Positions 16,982 to 27,329 are shown, counted from the first letter of the stretch. The stretch: DNA of 64,000 nt from Paracoccus litorisediminis (GCF_009711205.1 NZ_WMIG01000001.1:310001-374000); one strand, 5' to 3'. The notes: generated by a model not told the origin, from the sequence alone. Program-made: numbers and translations.

Positions 16982-17515
16982 TCACGCCTCGGTCATCAAA
17001 ACATCTTCGGCATCCGGCTCGGTCTCGAGCGTCTTGCCGGTCAGCCGGTTCAGGATGTGTTCCAGCACGAAAAGCGTGATCAGCAGTCCGCCGACAAACA
17101 GCGGCATATAGCTCATGCCGCCGGGCAGACGGATCACCGGCAGCGTCGCGCCCCAGGTCTTGGCCATCAGCTGCCAGCCATAGATCGCCATCCCCAACCC
17201 AAAGATCAGCACCGCCAGATCCGACATCAGCCGCAGCCAGGTGCCGAATTTCTCGGGCAGGAAGTGCATCAGCACGTCGAAGCCCATGTGAAAGTTCTCA
17301 TGCACGCCAACGGCCGAGCCAAGAAAGATGAACCAGCTCATCAGCAGGATGGCGGTCGGTTCGACCCAAAGCAGGCTGTCATTCATGACATAGCGCATGA
17401 AGACCTGCGCAAAGACGATGACCGTCATCGCGCTTAGCCCAAAGCCCGCGAGCCATAGGCTGGCGCGGGCCAGAACGGCATTCAGCCGGGACAACGCGGC
17501 AATTCCCTGTCCCAT
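16982..17515 (-). CDS. dctQ: TRAP transporter small permease, DctQ-like
   Basis: Four-span small membrane subunit, 177 aa from the start at 17515, with GGGGA ahead of it. Longer in-frame starts add a non-conserved, hydrophilic leader. The 'LLWVEPTAILLMSWFIFLGSAVGV' stretch is the DctQ signature region. It lies between the SBP and DctM genes of the same operon. Confidence 0.88.
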   Translation of the reverse strand: MGQGIAALSRLNAVLARASLWLAGFGLSAMTVIVFAQVFMRYVMNDSLLWVEPTAILLMSWFIFLGSAVGVHENFHMGFDVLMHFLPEKFGTWLRLMSDLAVLIFGLGMAIYGWQLMAKTWGATLPVIRLPGGMSYMPLFVGGLLITLFVLEHILNRLTGKTLETEPDAEDVLMTEA

Positions 17516-17582
17516 TATTTCCCCCATGTGACGGAGTGGATCGAAAGGCGCCCGCGGCATGTTCGCCGCGGGCTGCCCCAAG

Positions 17583-18569
17583 TCACTTGGTTTCCTGAAT
17601 GCGCTTGACCAGATCCTTGGCCTGATCCGTGGTCACGTATTTCTCATAGACCGGGGCCATGGCCTCGATGAAGGCGGTCTTGTCGACGTCGCGGGTCACT
17701 TCGGCACCGCTGGCCACGACCTTGTCCTCGCTGGCTTTTTCCTGATCGGCCCACAGCTTGCGCTGCACAGTGGCCGAGTTCTTGGCCGCCTCGCGCAGCA
17801 CGGCCTGATCCTCGGGGCTCAGCTTTTCCCAGCTGGCCTTGGACATCGCGACCAGTTCCGGCACCATCAGGTGCTGGTCGAGGGTGAAGAACTTCGCGAC
17901 CTCGGAATGGCCCGAGCTGTCATAGCTGGGGAAGTTGTTCTCGGCCCCGTCGATAACCCCGGTCTGGATCGAGGAATAAACCTCGCCGTACGGCATCGGC
18001 GTCGCATTCGCGCCCAGCGCCGACATCATGTCGACAAAGACGTCGTTCTGCATGACGCGGAACTTCATCCCCTTCAGGTCTTCGACCGTCTTGATCGGCT
18101 TTTGCGAGTTGTAGAAGCTGCGCGCCCCGCCATCGTAATAGGCCAGCGCGACCAGATCATGCGCCTCGAAATCCTTGGCGATCTCCTCGCCGATCGGGCC
18201 ATCCAGCACCTGATGCAGGTGATCTTCCGAGCGGTACAGGTAAGGCAGCGAAACCGTCTGCGTCACCGGCACGATGTCGTTGAACGAACCGAAGCTGGCA
18301 CGAACCATGTCGATCACGCCGAACTGGGTCTGCTCGATCGTGTCCTTTTCCTCACCCAGCTGGGACGAGGGGAAGACTTCGATGCAGACGCGACCACCGG
18401 TCTTTTCCTTGACCTCGGCGGCCATCGCCTTGACGCCCTCGACCGTCGGATAGCCGTCGGGATGGGTGTCGGACGAGCGCAGGGTGATTTCGCAATCCGC
18501 GGCCAGAGCCGCGCCGGTGGTGCCAGCCAGAATCGTGCCGCAGACCAGCAGCATGTGCGTAAGTTTCAT
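17583..18569 (-). CDS. dctP: TRAP transporter solute-binding protein, DctP-like (uronate likely)
   Basis: Periplasmic binding protein of 328 aa with a signal peptide (about residues 1-23, ending ALA). '[12 protein letters not shown]' carries the conserved Arg that binds the ligand carboxylate, and '[14 protein letters not shown]' is the usual hinge motif. The start at 18569 follows GGAGGA. It is placed directly after gli-gci-kdgD and before the two permease genes. Galacturonate, or another uronate, as ligand is well supported by context; D-glucuronate cannot be excluded. Confidence 0.9.
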   Translation of the reverse strand: MKLTHMLLVCGTILAGTTGAALAADCEITLRSSDTHPDGYPTVEGVKAMAAEVKEKTGGRVCIEVFPSSQLGEEKDTIEQTQFGVIDMVRASFGSFNDIVPVTQTVSLPYLYRSEDHLHQVLDGPIGEEIAKDFEAHDLVALAYYDGGARSFYNSQKPIKTVEDLKGMKFRVMQNDVFVDMMSALGANATPMPYGEVYSSIQTGVIDGAENNFPSYDSSGHSEVAKFFTLDQHLMVPELVAMSKASWEKLSPEDQAVLREAAKNSATVQRKLWADQEKASEDKVVASGAEVTRDVDKTAFIEAMAPVYEKYVTTDQAKDLVKRIQETK

Positions 18570-18591
18570 GGAATCCTCCCAGATTCGGTAG

Positions 18592-18625
18592 TTGTCAGTC
18601 TTTATTGGGCCAAGGCCTATGACAA
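18592..18625. promoter_or_regulatory. Inverted TTGTCA / TGACAA repeat upstream of TRAP operon
   Basis: TTGTCA (18592-18597) and TGACAA (18620-18625) are an exact inverted pair 22 nt apart, within the 70-nt gap between the gli stop and the dctP start. The half-sites share the TTGTC core of the other island elements. A role in controlling the TRAP operon is inferred. Confidence 0.4.
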
Positions 18626-18639
18626 GGTTCAATAACCCA

Positions 18640-19500
18640 TCAGACAGGCTTTAGGCCATAGAGTTCTTGCGGGTTGCCCACAAGGACAGCATCGCGCGCG
18701 CCCTCGGGCAGCCAGTCCAGCACCAGTTGGGCCAATTCGACCTCATTCGGGTAGTCTTCGGTGCGGGTGATACCGTTATGTGGCCAGTTCGTGCCCCAGA
18801 CGATGCGCTCGGGTGCATGGGCAGCAATGCGGCGCGAAAGCCCCTCGATATCGCGGTAAGGCCAGCTTTCCTTGCTGCTTTCATAGACGCCAGCGAACTT
18901 GAACCAGCAATTGCCGCGATCAATCAGTTGCAGCACGGCGTCGATTTCCGGGCTGTCGGGGACGGCACCGCGAAAGAACTTGCCGTGATGATCGAAAACC
19001 CAGCGTGATTTCAATGCCATCAGCCGCGGCAGATGGGTCAGGATGTCCGAACCGTCAAACTGCACCGCAACCATCCAGCCCGCCGCATGGGCGCGGGCAT
19101 CCACGGCCTCAAGGTGGTTCAGATTCAACGCACCGCCGGGCAGATCCATGATCCGCGCACCGACCACGCCCGCATCCGACAGCCGCGCGATTTCGGCGTC
19201 CGAAGTCGCCTCATCGATCACCGCGACGCCGCGGGCGCAGTCGCCCATCTCGGCCAGACAGGCGACCAGATTGCCATTGTCGCGCTGATGGGCATTGCCT
19301 TGGGTGATGATGACGCGGTCGATCCCCATCCAGCCCATCAACTGTCGATAGGCATCCGCATCGGGCAGCGGATCACGCGGCAAGCCCGGACCACCGGGCA
19401 GCGCCGGATAACCCGGCAGATACATGTGCATTTGTGAATCGACCGCTCCCTTGGGAAAGGGAACGGCCGGAGCATCACCAGTCAGTTTACGAAGGATCAT
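18640..19500 (-). CDS. gli: D-galactarolactone isomerase (Gli)
   Basis: 286-aa amidohydrolase-fold enzyme converting D-galactaro-1,5-lactone to the 1,4-lactone, the substrate of Gci. The N-terminal strand is '[13 protein letters not shown]', keeping a single His (H25) where metal-dependent amidohydrolases have HxH. 'FDHHGKFF' and 'WGTNWPHNG' follow, as I recall for the Agrobacterium Gli. It overlaps gci by 4 nt (ATGA). The family also holds LigI-like lactonases, but the gci neighbour decides the call. Confidence 0.88.
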   Translation of the reverse strand: MILRKLTGDAPAVPFPKGAVDSQMHMYLPGYPALPGGPGLPRDPLPDADAYRQLMGWMGIDRVIITQGNAHQRDNGNLVACLAEMGDCARGVAVIDEATSDAEIARLSDAGVVGARIMDLPGGALNLNHLEAVDARAHAAGWMVAVQFDGSDILTHLPRLMALKSRWVFDHHGKFFRGAVPDSPEIDAVLQLIDRGNCWFKFAGVYESSKESWPYRDIEGLSRRIAAHAPERIVWGTNWPHNGITRTEDYPNEVELAQLVLDWLPEGARDAVLVGNPQELYGLKPV

Positions 19501-20632
19501 GCGTCTTGCATCCTGAATTCGGCCAAAGCGTCGCGGTTGACCTCGATCCCCAGCCCCGGCCCGTTCGGGATGGCGACCACCCCATTCACGGCCTCGATCG
19601 GGGTGTTCAGCACCGCCTGACGGAAGGGGTTATGGGTGCGGTCGAATTCCATGATCGGCTCGACCGGGTTCACGCGCACCGGGTCGGGGGTCTGCGCGGC
19701 CATGAATTGCAGGGCGGCGGCGATATGGACGCCCGTGCCCCAGACATGCGGCACGATGCGCACGCCATGCAGGCTGGCGATGGCCGCGATCTTCGTTGCC
19801 TCGGACAACCCGCCGCAACCGGCCATGTCAGGCTGAAGGATATCGACGGCGCGCGCCTGAAGGGCTGCGTTCATGCCCCAGCGCGTGTGCCACGTCTCGC
19901 CCCCGGCGACCGGGATCGGTTGACCGGCGCGGACCTCGGCATAGGAGGAAAGCTGTTCGGGGACGACCGGTTCCTCGAACCAGTCGATGTCATATTCGGC
20001 GGCGGCGCGACCGACCTTGATCGCCTCGGCGACCGTATAGCCGTGGTTCGCGTCGATCATCAGCCGCATGTCGGGGCCGATCGCCTCACGCACGGCGCGG
20101 ATGACCCGCATATCCTCGGCGGGATCGAAGCCGATCTTGATCTTGCAGGCGTGGAAGCCTTCGGACCGTCGCTGCGCCATCTCGGACGCATTGTCCGAAA
20201 CCCGGTCCACGCCGTCACGCTTGAAACTGCCTGTGGCATAGGCGCGCACGGATTCGCGCCAGCGCCCGCCCAGCAGGGTCGAGACCGAGACGCCAAGGCT
20301 TTTGCCCTTGATGTCCCACAGCGCCATGTCGATCCCCGACAGCGCCGTGATGGTCAGTCCGCGCTGCCCTTGATCGCGCAGCGCGTTGTAAAGCGTCGCC
20401 CAATGCCGCTCGGTGGCCCGCGGGTCCTGGCCGATCAGCCAGGGCGCGTAGGAGGCGACCACCGCGGCATTGGGCCGCGCGGGGCCAAGGCATTCGCCCC
20501 AGCCCACCGTGCCGTCATCACACTCAACCTCGACCAGAACATGCGCCCGGCGGTCGAACCGCATCGAAGCACTCTCGAAGGGCACTTCCAGACGATGTTC
20601 CAGAAGGTGCGTGCGAATGGCGGCAATTTTCA

Positions 20633-20633
<1 letters not shown>
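19497..20633 (-). CDS. gci: D-galactarolactone cycloisomerase (Gci)
   Basis: 378-aa enolase-superfamily enzyme that opens galactaro-1,4-lactone to 3-deoxy-2-keto-hexarate. Base motif K164-I-K166, metal ligands D194, E220 and E246, and the D269/H296 dyad are all in place. The N-terminus 'LLEHRLEVPFESASMRF' and 'GECLGPARPNA' match the Agrobacterium Gci closely. It shares one base with the kdgD stop and four with the gli start, so kdgD-gci-gli are translationally coupled. One of the most secure functional calls in the island. Confidence 0.95.
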
Positions 20634-21607
<974 letters not shown>

Positions 21608-21611
21608 TCAA

Positions 21612-21642
21612 CAACTTATCATATAACTTGTGTGATAAGTTG
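21612..21642. promoter_or_regulatory. Palindromic operator ahead of kdgD
   Basis: CAACTTATCA (21612-21621) and TGATAAGTTG (21633-21642) are a perfect 10-bp inverted repeat with an 11-nt spacer. The right part, ACTTGTGTGATA, overlaps the ACTTGT core seen elsewhere. It lies between the kduD stop and the kdgD start, which argues for separate control of kdgD-gci-gli from kduI-kduD. Confidence 0.6.
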
Positions 21643-21662
21643 CGCAGCGCGCCTACTGGCCC

Positions 21663-22403
21663 TTAGCGGGCCAGCCAACCGCCATCGACGTTCAGCACCG
21701 CGCCATGCACATAGGCCGCCGCCTTGGAGCACAGGAACACCGCCGTGCCGGCGATATCCTCGGGATTACCCCAGCGCCCGGCTGGGATACGGTCCAGAAT
21801 CGCGCGGTTGCGGTCAGGATCGTTGCGCAGGGCCTCGGTGTTGTTGGTCTCGATATAGCCCGGCGCGATGGCGTTGACGTTGACGCCCTTGGCCGCCCAT
21901 TCATTCGCCATCAGCTTGGTCAGACCCGCCACGCCATGCTTGCTGGCCGTGTAGGACGGCACGCGAATGCCACCCTGAAAGCTCAGCAGCGAGGCGATGT
22001 TGACGATGCTGCCGGGCTTGCCCTGCCCAACCAACTCCTTGGCAAATGCCTGACAGGTAAAGAACACCGCCTTCAGGTTGACGTCGATCACGTCGTCCCA
22101 ATCGGCCTCGCTGAACTCGACGGCATCGGCGCGGCGGATGATCCCGGCATTGTTGATCAGGATGTCATAGCCCTGCCCGGCAAACGTGTCCTTCGCCGCC
22201 ATCGGATCGACGAAATCCAGCATCAGGCCGTGGCCCTTGCCCCCTGCCGCCGAGATCAGCGACAGAGTTTCATCGACATCGCGGCGCGCGGCGCAGACCA
22301 CCTCGGCCCCGGCTTGCGCCAGGCCCAAGGCGATCGCCTGCCCCAGCCCGGTATTGGCACCGGTGACCAGCGCCTTGCGACCTTCCAGCGAAAACGGGCT
22401 CAA
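21663..22403 (-). CDS. kduD: 2-dehydro-3-deoxy-D-gluconate 5-dehydrogenase (KduD)
   Basis: 246-aa short-chain dehydrogenase that reduces 2,5-diketo-3-deoxygluconate to 2-keto-3-deoxygluconate. The Rossmann motif is T14-G-A-N-T-G-L-G, NNAG is at 84-87, and the S138/Y151/K155 triad is present ('YTASKHG'). It overlaps kduI by 4 nt. Other SDRs look alike, but the coupling with kduI makes KduD the best call. KDG kinase and aldolase for the next steps are not in view. Confidence 0.9.
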   Translation of the reverse strand: MSPFSLEGRKALVTGANTGLGQAIALGLAQAGAEVVCAARRDVDETLSLISAAGGKGHGLMLDFVDPMAAKDTFAGQGYDILINNAGIIRRADAVEFSEADWDDVIDVNLKAVFFTCQAFAKELVGQGKPGSIVNIASLLSFQGGIRVPSYTASKHGVAGLTKLMANEWAAKGVNVNAIAPGYIETNNTEALRNDPDRNRAILDRIPAGRWGNPEDIAGTAVFLCSKAAAYVHGAVLNVDGGWLAR

Positions 22404-23224
22404 CGCAGATCCCCCGGCTGAATGAAGTCCATATCGGTATAGTCGACGTTATCGCCCGCCATCGCCCAGATGAACGTATAGGAGCCGATGCCCGCGCCCG
22501 AATGGATCGACCACGGCGGAGAAATCGCGCCCTCTTCGTTGCCGATGAACAGGTGGCGGGTCTCCTGCGGCTCGCCCATCAGGTGCAGCACGCGCGATTG
22601 CGGCTCCATGCCGAAATACAGATAGGCCTCCATGCGGCGGTCATGGATGTGGCTGGGGATGGTGTTCCAAACCGAGCCGTCCTCAAGCGTGGTATAGCCA
22701 AGGATCAGCTGGCAGCTTTCCATGACCAGCGGGTGGATGAATTGATTGATGGTGCGCTTGTTCGAGGTCTCGGCCGCGCCCAGTTTGACTTCCTTGCTGT
22801 CCGACAGGCGGACCAGCTTGTTCGGATAGGTGTGATGCGCCGGGCAAGAGGTGATGTAGAAGCGCCCCTGACCACCAAAGGTCACAGCGCCTGCACCCAT
22901 GCCCAGATACAGCACATCGCCACGCTCAAGCGTCCAGCTTTCGCCGCCCGCCTCGACCGTTCCGGTATCGCCGACATTGACGATGCCCATCTCGCGGCGG
23001 TCAAGGAAACTTGGGGTTTTGGTCTCGGCGACGACATCCAGCACAAGGCTGCCGCCTGCCGGCACCGCGCCGCCCATGACGAAGCGATCGTAATGGGTGT
23101 AGATCAGGCGGATCTCGCCGTCGCGGAACATGTCCGAGGCCAGGAAGTTGCGGCGCAATGCCTCGGTATCCATGGTCTTGGCATATTCGGGATTGACGGC
23201 TTGGCGGGTCTCGACGGTCAGCAT
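22400..23224 (-). CDS. kduI: 5-keto-4-deoxyuronate isomerase (KduI)
   Basis: 274-aa double-cupin zinc enzyme converting 5-keto-4-deoxyuronate (from KdgF) to 2,5-diketo-3-deoxygluconate. The zinc motif is H192-x-H194-x4-E199 in 'IPSHIHDRRMEAY'; the length matches the family. The start at 23224 follows GGAGGA and the usual N-terminus 'MLTVETRQAVNPEYAKTMDTE'-type region. It is first in the kduI-kduD unit and divergent from udh across 174 nt. Confidence 0.95.
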   Translation of the reverse strand: MLTVETRQAVNPEYAKTMDTEALRRNFLASDMFRDGEIRLIYTHYDRFVMGGAVPAGGSLVLDVVAETKTPSFLDRREMGIVNVGDTGTVEAGGESWTLERGDVLYLGMGAGAVTFGGQGRFYITSCPAHHTYPNKLVRLSDSKEVKLGAAETSNKRTINQFIHPLVMESCQLILGYTTLEDGSVWNTIPSHIHDRRMEAYLYFGMEPQSRVLHLMGEPQETRHLFIGNEEGAISPPWSIHSGAGIGSYTFIWAMAGDNVDYTDMDFIQPGDLR

Positions 23225-23398
23225 AGTATCCTCCGTGCTGCGTAATGTCATATAGGTTGACAGACCTTGTATTATGTGTTGACTACAGCAAGGACCATCT
23301 GACGGCAAGACGGGAGAAGTCCTGTCGCCGGAAGGAACCGGCACCGGACAGACCCTTTGCCGCGATGGGTTGGGGATTTCTTCCGGGAGTTAGGATTC

Positions 23399-24202
23399 AT
23401 GCTGAAGCGACTGTTGATCACCGGGGCCGCAGGCGGATTGGGCCGCGCGCTGACGCCGCGCCTGCGCGACATGGCCGAAAGCCTTCGCCTTGCCGATATC
23501 GTCCCGGTGCCCGACACCCTGCCCGGCGATGACGTGGTGCAATGCGATCTGGCGGATGCCGCGGCGGTCAATGCCATGGTCGCGGGCTGCGACGGCATCC
23601 TGCATCTGGGCGGCATCTCGGTCGAGCGCCCCTTCGACCCGATCCTGCAGGGCAATATCATCGGCCTTTACAACCTGTATGAGGCCGCGCGCCTGAACGG
23701 CCAGCCGCGCATCATCTTTGCCAGCTCGAACCACACCGTCGGCTTTCACAAGCAAAGCGAGCGCCTTGGCCCCGACTGCACCTTCCGCCCCGACAGTCTG
23801 TACGGCGTCTCGAAGATCTTCGGCGAGGCGGTGGCGCGGCTTTATTTCGACAAGTTCGGGCAGGAAACCGCGCTGGTCCGCATCGGCTCTTGCACGCCGG
23901 AACCGCAAAACCACAGGATGCTGGGCAGCTGGTTCTCGCATGAGGACTTCCTGTCGCTGATCGGCGCGGTCTTTGCCGCCCCCAGCCTTGGCTGCCCGGT
24001 GATCTGGGGCGCGTCGAACAATGACGCGGGCTGGTGGGACAACAGCCATATCGCCGATCTGTGGCAGCCCCGCGACAATGCGGAAAGCTTCCGTGCCCAG
24101 ATCGACGCCACCGTGCCGCGCCCGGCCGATGACGACCCGGTGCTGGTCTATCAGGGCGGCGTGTTCACCACCTACCCGATCTATCAGAAATCCGATACAT
24201 GA
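23399..24202 (+). CDS. udh: NAD-dependent uronate dehydrogenase (Udh)
   Basis: 267-aa extended short-chain dehydrogenase that oxidises D-galacturonate (or D-glucuronate) to the aldaro-1,5-lactone, the substrate of Gli. NAD motif G9-A-A-G-G-L-G is at the N-terminus, 'FASSNHTVG' carries the catalytic Ser, and the Y135-x3-K139 pair is in 'YGVSKIFGE'. The 'NHTVGF' loop is typical of characterised bacterial Udh. GGGAGTTAGGA lies ahead of the start. It is divergent from kduI, so one intergenic region feeds both uronate routes. The FadR-type gene follows 22 nt later. Confidence 0.94.
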   Translation: MLKRLLITGAAGGLGRALTPRLRDMAESLRLADIVPVPDTLPGDDVVQCDLADAAAVNAMVAGCDGILHLGGISVERPFDPILQGNIIGLYNLYEAARLNGQPRIIFASSNHTVGFHKQSERLGPDCTFRPDSLYGVSKIFGEAVARLYFDKFGQETALVRIGSCTPEPQNHRMLGSWFSHEDFLSLIGAVFAAPSLGCPVIWGASNNDAGWWDNSHIADLWQPRDNAESFRAQIDATVPRPADDDPVLVYQGGVFTTYPIYQKSDT

Positions 24203-24224
24203 CCTGCCTCGGAACCCAACAGGG

Positions 24225-24968
24225 ATGAAGCCAAGGATGAAAGCGGATGACGGCGTGACCCAGCCCGGCCCGACACTGGTCGTGACCGTGCGCGACGAAT
24301 TGCGCCGCCAGATTCAGGCGGGCGAATACAAGCCCGGCGACCGCCTGCCATCGGAATCGCGCCTGACGCAGGATTTCGGCGTCAGTCGCACCGTCGTGCG
24401 CGAGGCGATTGCCGCCCTTCGCGCCGATGGCGTGGTCGAACCGAAACAGGGCGCGGGGGTCTTTGTCCTGCCGCCCTCGGAAACCGCGCCCGCCTTTCGC
24501 GACGTGGACCCCGACCGGGTGTCCTCGATCATCGAAATCCTTGAACTGCGCACCGCGCTTGAAGGCGACGGCGCGGCTTTGGCCGCCACCCGCCATTCTG
24601 CCGCGCAAGAGGAAGAGATCATCGAGGCCTATCAGCGCCTGACCGATCTGGCCCGCCAGAACAAGCCCACGGCCGAGGCCGATTTCGCCTTTCACCTCGC
24701 CATTGCGAAAGCGACGAACAATCCCCGCTTCCCCGAGATGCTGCAGCTGATCGGCGCCGCGATGATCCCGCGCCGGATGCTGAACAAGGAAGGCGAGGTT
24801 CCGGTCAGCCCGGATTACGTTCGCCTGCTGGAACAGGAGCATGGCGCGATCCTCGCCGCGATCCAGATGACCGACCCCGAGGCCGCGCGGCAGGCCATGG
24901 TAAGGCATCTGAAAAACAGCCAGACGCGCTATCGCCAGCAACTGCGCACCGGTAATCTGACGTCGTGA
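24225..24968 (+). CDS. FadR-subfamily GntR transcriptional regulator (2)
   Basis: 247-aa regulator with the GntR winged helix 'GDRLPSESRLTQDFGVSRTVVREAIAALRADGVVE' region (split: GDRLPSESRL, then VSRTVVREAIAAL) and an FCD domain with 'ELRTALEGDGAALAA' and 'DFAFHLAIAKATNN'. It lies 22 nt after udh on the same strand and should be co-transcribed. It is a clear paralog of the protein at 2173-2913. The start is uncertain: ATG at 24225 or 24237, neither with a well-spaced ribosome site. A repressor of the udh/kdu/kdgD genes that is released by a pathway acid is the inferred role. Confidence 0.88.
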   Translation: MKPRMKADDGVTQPGPTLVVTVRDELRRQIQAGEYKPGDRLPSESRLTQDFGVSRTVVREAIAALRADGVVEPKQGAGVFVLPPSETAPAFRDVDPDRVSSIIEILELRTALEGDGAALAATRHSAAQEEEIIEAYQRLTDLARQNKPTAEADFAFHLAIAKATNNPRFPEMLQLIGAAMIPRRMLNKEGEVPVSPDYVRLLEQEHGAILAAIQMTDPEAARQAMVRHLKNSQTRYRQQLRTGNLTS

Positions 24969-25080
24969 TAGCGGTGCAATAGGGCCATGCCCGACAGGAC
25001 CGCGTGATCTGAAATGCGGAATGTTGGATAGGCACCAAGACCGGAACGCTATTCCGTCTCCCGTGCCTCTCGGCCTAAGG

Positions 25081-25099
25081 AAAGATGCGGCGCATCTTT
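25081..25099. promoter_or_regulatory. Inverted repeat just upstream of MarR-type gene
   Basis: AAAGATGC (25081-25088) and GCATCTTT (25092-25099) form a perfect 8-bp repeat with a 3-nt loop, ending 18 nt before the MarR start. It may be an autoregulatory operator or a 5' leader stem. With no T-run it is not a convincing terminator for the preceding gene. Confidence 0.35.
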
Positions 25100-25117
25100 C
25101 AACTGCAGGAAACAAAA

Positions 25118-25561
25118 ATGCCAAGCAAAGAAGCCAGCGCCGAGAACCGTTCCGACGCGCTTGCGCTTGCGGAAAGTCTTCGGATCACGCTCGGCAGATT
25201 TGTTCGTGGCGTAAAGACACAGGCAAATACCCCGACCACTCCCCAGTCGGAAACGCTGTCGCTTCTGGATCGGGCCGGGCCGCTCAGTGTTGCCGAACTC
25301 GCAGATCGTCGCAATGTAAGGCATCAAAGCATGCGATTGGTTGCCGCTCAGTTGGAGGCTGAGTGCCTGATCAGCAAATTGCCCAATCCAGCGGATGGGC
25401 GCAGCCAACTTCTCTCTATCACCCCCAAAGGGCAGGAAAAACTCTCCAGCTCGCGCGAAGCTCGAACGTGGCAGATCGCCGACCTGATCGAGGAGCGCCT
25501 GTCCGAGCAGGACAAACGAACCCTTGCGGCAGCGATTCTCGTTATCGAGCGGCTGTGCTGA
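25118..25561 (+). CDS. MarR-family transcriptional regulator
   Basis: 147-aa winged-helix regulator. 'PLSVAELADRRNVRHQSMRLVAAQLEAE' forms the recognition helix region (about residues 55-80) and 'LPNPADGRSQLLSITPKG' is the wing (about 88-105). The start at 25118 has AGGAAA ahead. Codon use looks less GC-biased than in the flanking uronate genes. It is convergent with a SnoaL-like cyclase gene whose promoter holds a large palindrome. MarR proteins usually respond to small phenolics or oxidants; the effector here is unknown. Confidence 0.85.
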   Translation: MPSKEASAENRSDALALAESLRITLGRFVRGVKTQANTPTTPQSETLSLLDRAGPLSVAELADRRNVRHQSMRLVAAQLEAECLISKLPNPADGRSQLLSITPKGQEKLSSSREARTWQIADLIEERLSEQDKRTLAAAILVIERLC

Positions 25562-25569
25562 CTGCCGGA

Positions 25570-25980
25570 TCAAGCCTTCGACAATGCGGCAAGCACATTC
25601 GGCAAGGTGTTCACCCCCCAATGCTCGGCATATTTTCCGTCTTGAACCCGCACAATGTCTATAACGCTGATCGCAACGTCCCGCCCTGTCGCAGGAACGC
25701 CCATAAAGGTGCCTGTATGAACGCCGCTTATGGTCTTCCGGGTGGTGACCTTATCCCCCTCGGAGATCTGGTCGTGAAGCGTCACCGTCAGGTGTGAAAG
25801 AGCCGGGCGAAGAACATGCTGGAAGGTATTCCACATGCTTTCCGGGCCGTTCGGCATTCCTTGCGGCGCAGAGTGATTGATAAAATCGGCAGCCATCAAG
25901 GCACGGAATGCGGTTTCGTTGCCATTTTGTATGACCTCGATGTTGAAGCGGCGAACCACCTCTTTTTGATCGGCAGGCAT
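25570..25980 (-). CDS. SnoaL-like ester cyclase / NTF2-like protein
   Basis: 136-aa NTF2-fold protein of the SnoaL-like ester cyclase group. Visible motifs are 'EVVRRFNIEVIQNGNETAF', 'FINHSAPQGMPNG' near residue 38 and 'VTTRKTISGVHTGTFMGVPATG' in two strands near 80-100. The start at 25980 has AAGGGA ahead. Such proteins hydrolyse or cyclise small polyketide-like or environmental ligands, but many are uncharacterised. It stands alone behind a strong palindromic promoter and converges on the MarR gene with an 8-nt gap. Confidence 0.75.
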   Translation of the reverse strand: MPADQKEVVRRFNIEVIQNGNETAFRALMAADFINHSAPQGMPNGPESMWNTFQHVLRPALSHLTVTLHDQISEGDKVTTRKTISGVHTGTFMGVPATGRDVAISVIDIVRVQDGKYAEHWGVNTLPNVLAALSKA

Positions 25981-26002
25981 AGTCGATCCCTTCAAGTGAG
26001 TA

Positions 26003-26037
26003 CGACAATTTATACAGGTAAACTGTATAAATTGTCG
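26003..26037 (-). promoter_or_regulatory. Perfect 15-bp palindrome covering the SnoaL-like gene promoter
   Basis: CGACAATTTATACAG (26003-26017) and CTGTATAAATTGTCG (26023-26037) are perfect inverted repeats with a 5-nt spacer. On the minus strand TCGACA (26033-26038) and TATAAA (26009-26014) are 18 nt apart and read as -35 and -10 boxes. A protein on the palindrome would therefore block the promoter. The transcript start would fall about 20 nt ahead of the ATG at 25980. Confidence 0.75.
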
Positions 26038-26124
26038 AGTGAGCATTTGGGGATCTTTCCAACCGGGGCCTGCATCGGGACGCACACGCACGTCGCTTCA
26101 ATCCAACCCCTGATTTCAGGAAAA

Positions 26125-26148
26125 AAAGGGCGCCGCGCGGCGCCCTTT
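26125..26148 (-). terminator. Rho-independent terminator after old yellow enzyme gene
   Basis: AAAGGGCGCCG (26125-26135) pairs perfectly with CGGCGCCCTTT (26138-26148). On the minus strand the stem is followed by a T-run (the A-run from 26121). It lies 9 nt after the stop of the gene at 26158. Confidence 0.85.
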
Positions 26149-26157
26149 CCTTTTCGC

Positions 26158-27222
26158 TCAGGCCAGTTCCTCGGCAAAGGGATAGTCGGTATAGCCCTCG
26201 GCGCCGCTGGTATAGAAGGTCGCGGGATCGACGGGGTTCAGGTCCAGCCCATCGCGCAGACGGCGCGGCAGATCGGGCGTGGCGATGAAATTGACGCCAA
26301 AGGCCACCGCATCGGCACGGCCCTCGGCCACCAGCTCTGCCGCCGCCTCGCGCGACAGGCGCTCATTGGCAATGACCGGGCCGCCAAAGGCCGCCTTCAC
26401 GTCGCCCAGCACGCTGTCCGGTGCCAGATGCTCGCGCAGCGCAAGGAAAGCGACGCCACGCTGGCGCATCTGTTCCGCCACGCGCACGAACAGCGCCCGG
26501 GGATCGCTGTCGCCCATGTCATGCTGATCGCCACGCGGCGACAGGTGGACACCAACCCGGTCCGCGCCCCAGATGCCGATCGCGGCATCGGTGACTTCTT
26601 CCAGCAGCCGCGTGCGATTCTCCAGCGAGCCGCCATAGGCGTCGGTGCGCTGGTTGGTGCTGTCCTGCAGGAACTGGTCCAGCAGATAGCCATTGGCGGC
26701 ATGGATCTCGACGCCGTCGAAACCGGCGCGCTTGGCGTTTTCCGCACCAAGGCGATAGGCCTCGACCACTCCCGCAATCTCATTGGTTTCCAGTGCCCGG
26801 GGCGTCACATATTCGCGCTTCGGACGGACAAGGCTGACCGTGCCGGCAGGCTTGATCGCGCTTGGTGCGACCGGAGCCGCCCCGTCAAGGAAGATCGGGT
26901 CCGAAATCCGCCCGACATGCCACAATTGCAGAAAGATCAGCCCACCGCGGTCATGCACTTCCTTGGTGACCTGCTTCCAGCCCTCGACCTGCGCATCGCT
27001 CCAGATGCCCGGCGTATTGGCGTAACCCACACCCATCGGCGTCACGGCCGTTGCCTCGGACAGGATCAGCCCGGCCTCGGCGCGCTGGCCGTAATATTCG
27101 GCCATCAAGGTATTGGGGACGCGATCATCGACCGCCCTGCTGCGCGTCAACGGCGCCATCACGATGCGGTTTTTCAGTGTCACTGCGCCCAGCGTCAGCG
27201 GATCGAAAAGCGTCGGCATCAT
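26158..27222 (-). CDS. Old yellow enzyme family NADH:flavin oxidoreductase (NemA-like)
   Basis: 354-aa FMN-dependent ene-reductase with a TIM barrel. N-terminal 'LGAVTLKNRIVMAPLTRSRA' holds FMN-binding residues, 'LWHVGRIS' the strand-4 site, 'IHAANGYLLDQFL' the substrate His/Asn region and 'YGGSLENRTRLLEEV' the family signature. AGAGGG precedes the start. It reduces activated alkenes, nitro-esters or quinones in the cytosol; the physiological substrate is unknown. It stands alone, with its own terminator. Confidence 0.92.
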   Translation of the reverse strand: MMPTLFDPLTLGAVTLKNRIVMAPLTRSRAVDDRVPNTLMAEYYGQRAEAGLILSEATAVTPMGVGYANTPGIWSDAQVEGWKQVTKEVHDRGGLIFLQLWHVGRISDPIFLDGAAPVAPSAIKPAGTVSLVRPKREYVTPRALETNEIAGVVEAYRLGAENAKRAGFDGVEIHAANGYLLDQFLQDSTNQRTDAYGGSLENRTRLLEEVTDAAIGIWGADRVGVHLSPRGDQHDMGDSDPRALFVRVAEQMRQRGVAFLALREHLAPDSVLGDVKAAFGGPVIANERLSREAAAELVAEGRADAVAFGVNFIATPDLPRRLRDGLDLNPVDPATFYTSGAEGYTDYPFAEELA

Positions 27223-27329
27223 CTGCCCTCTTGATGAATTGCTTGGATGTCAGAATTGTGGGCCGCACCTTGGCGACACAATGTCGCAGGATGCAAGGCG
27301 GGTCCGCGTCTGGCGAATAGCTCGGCAGT

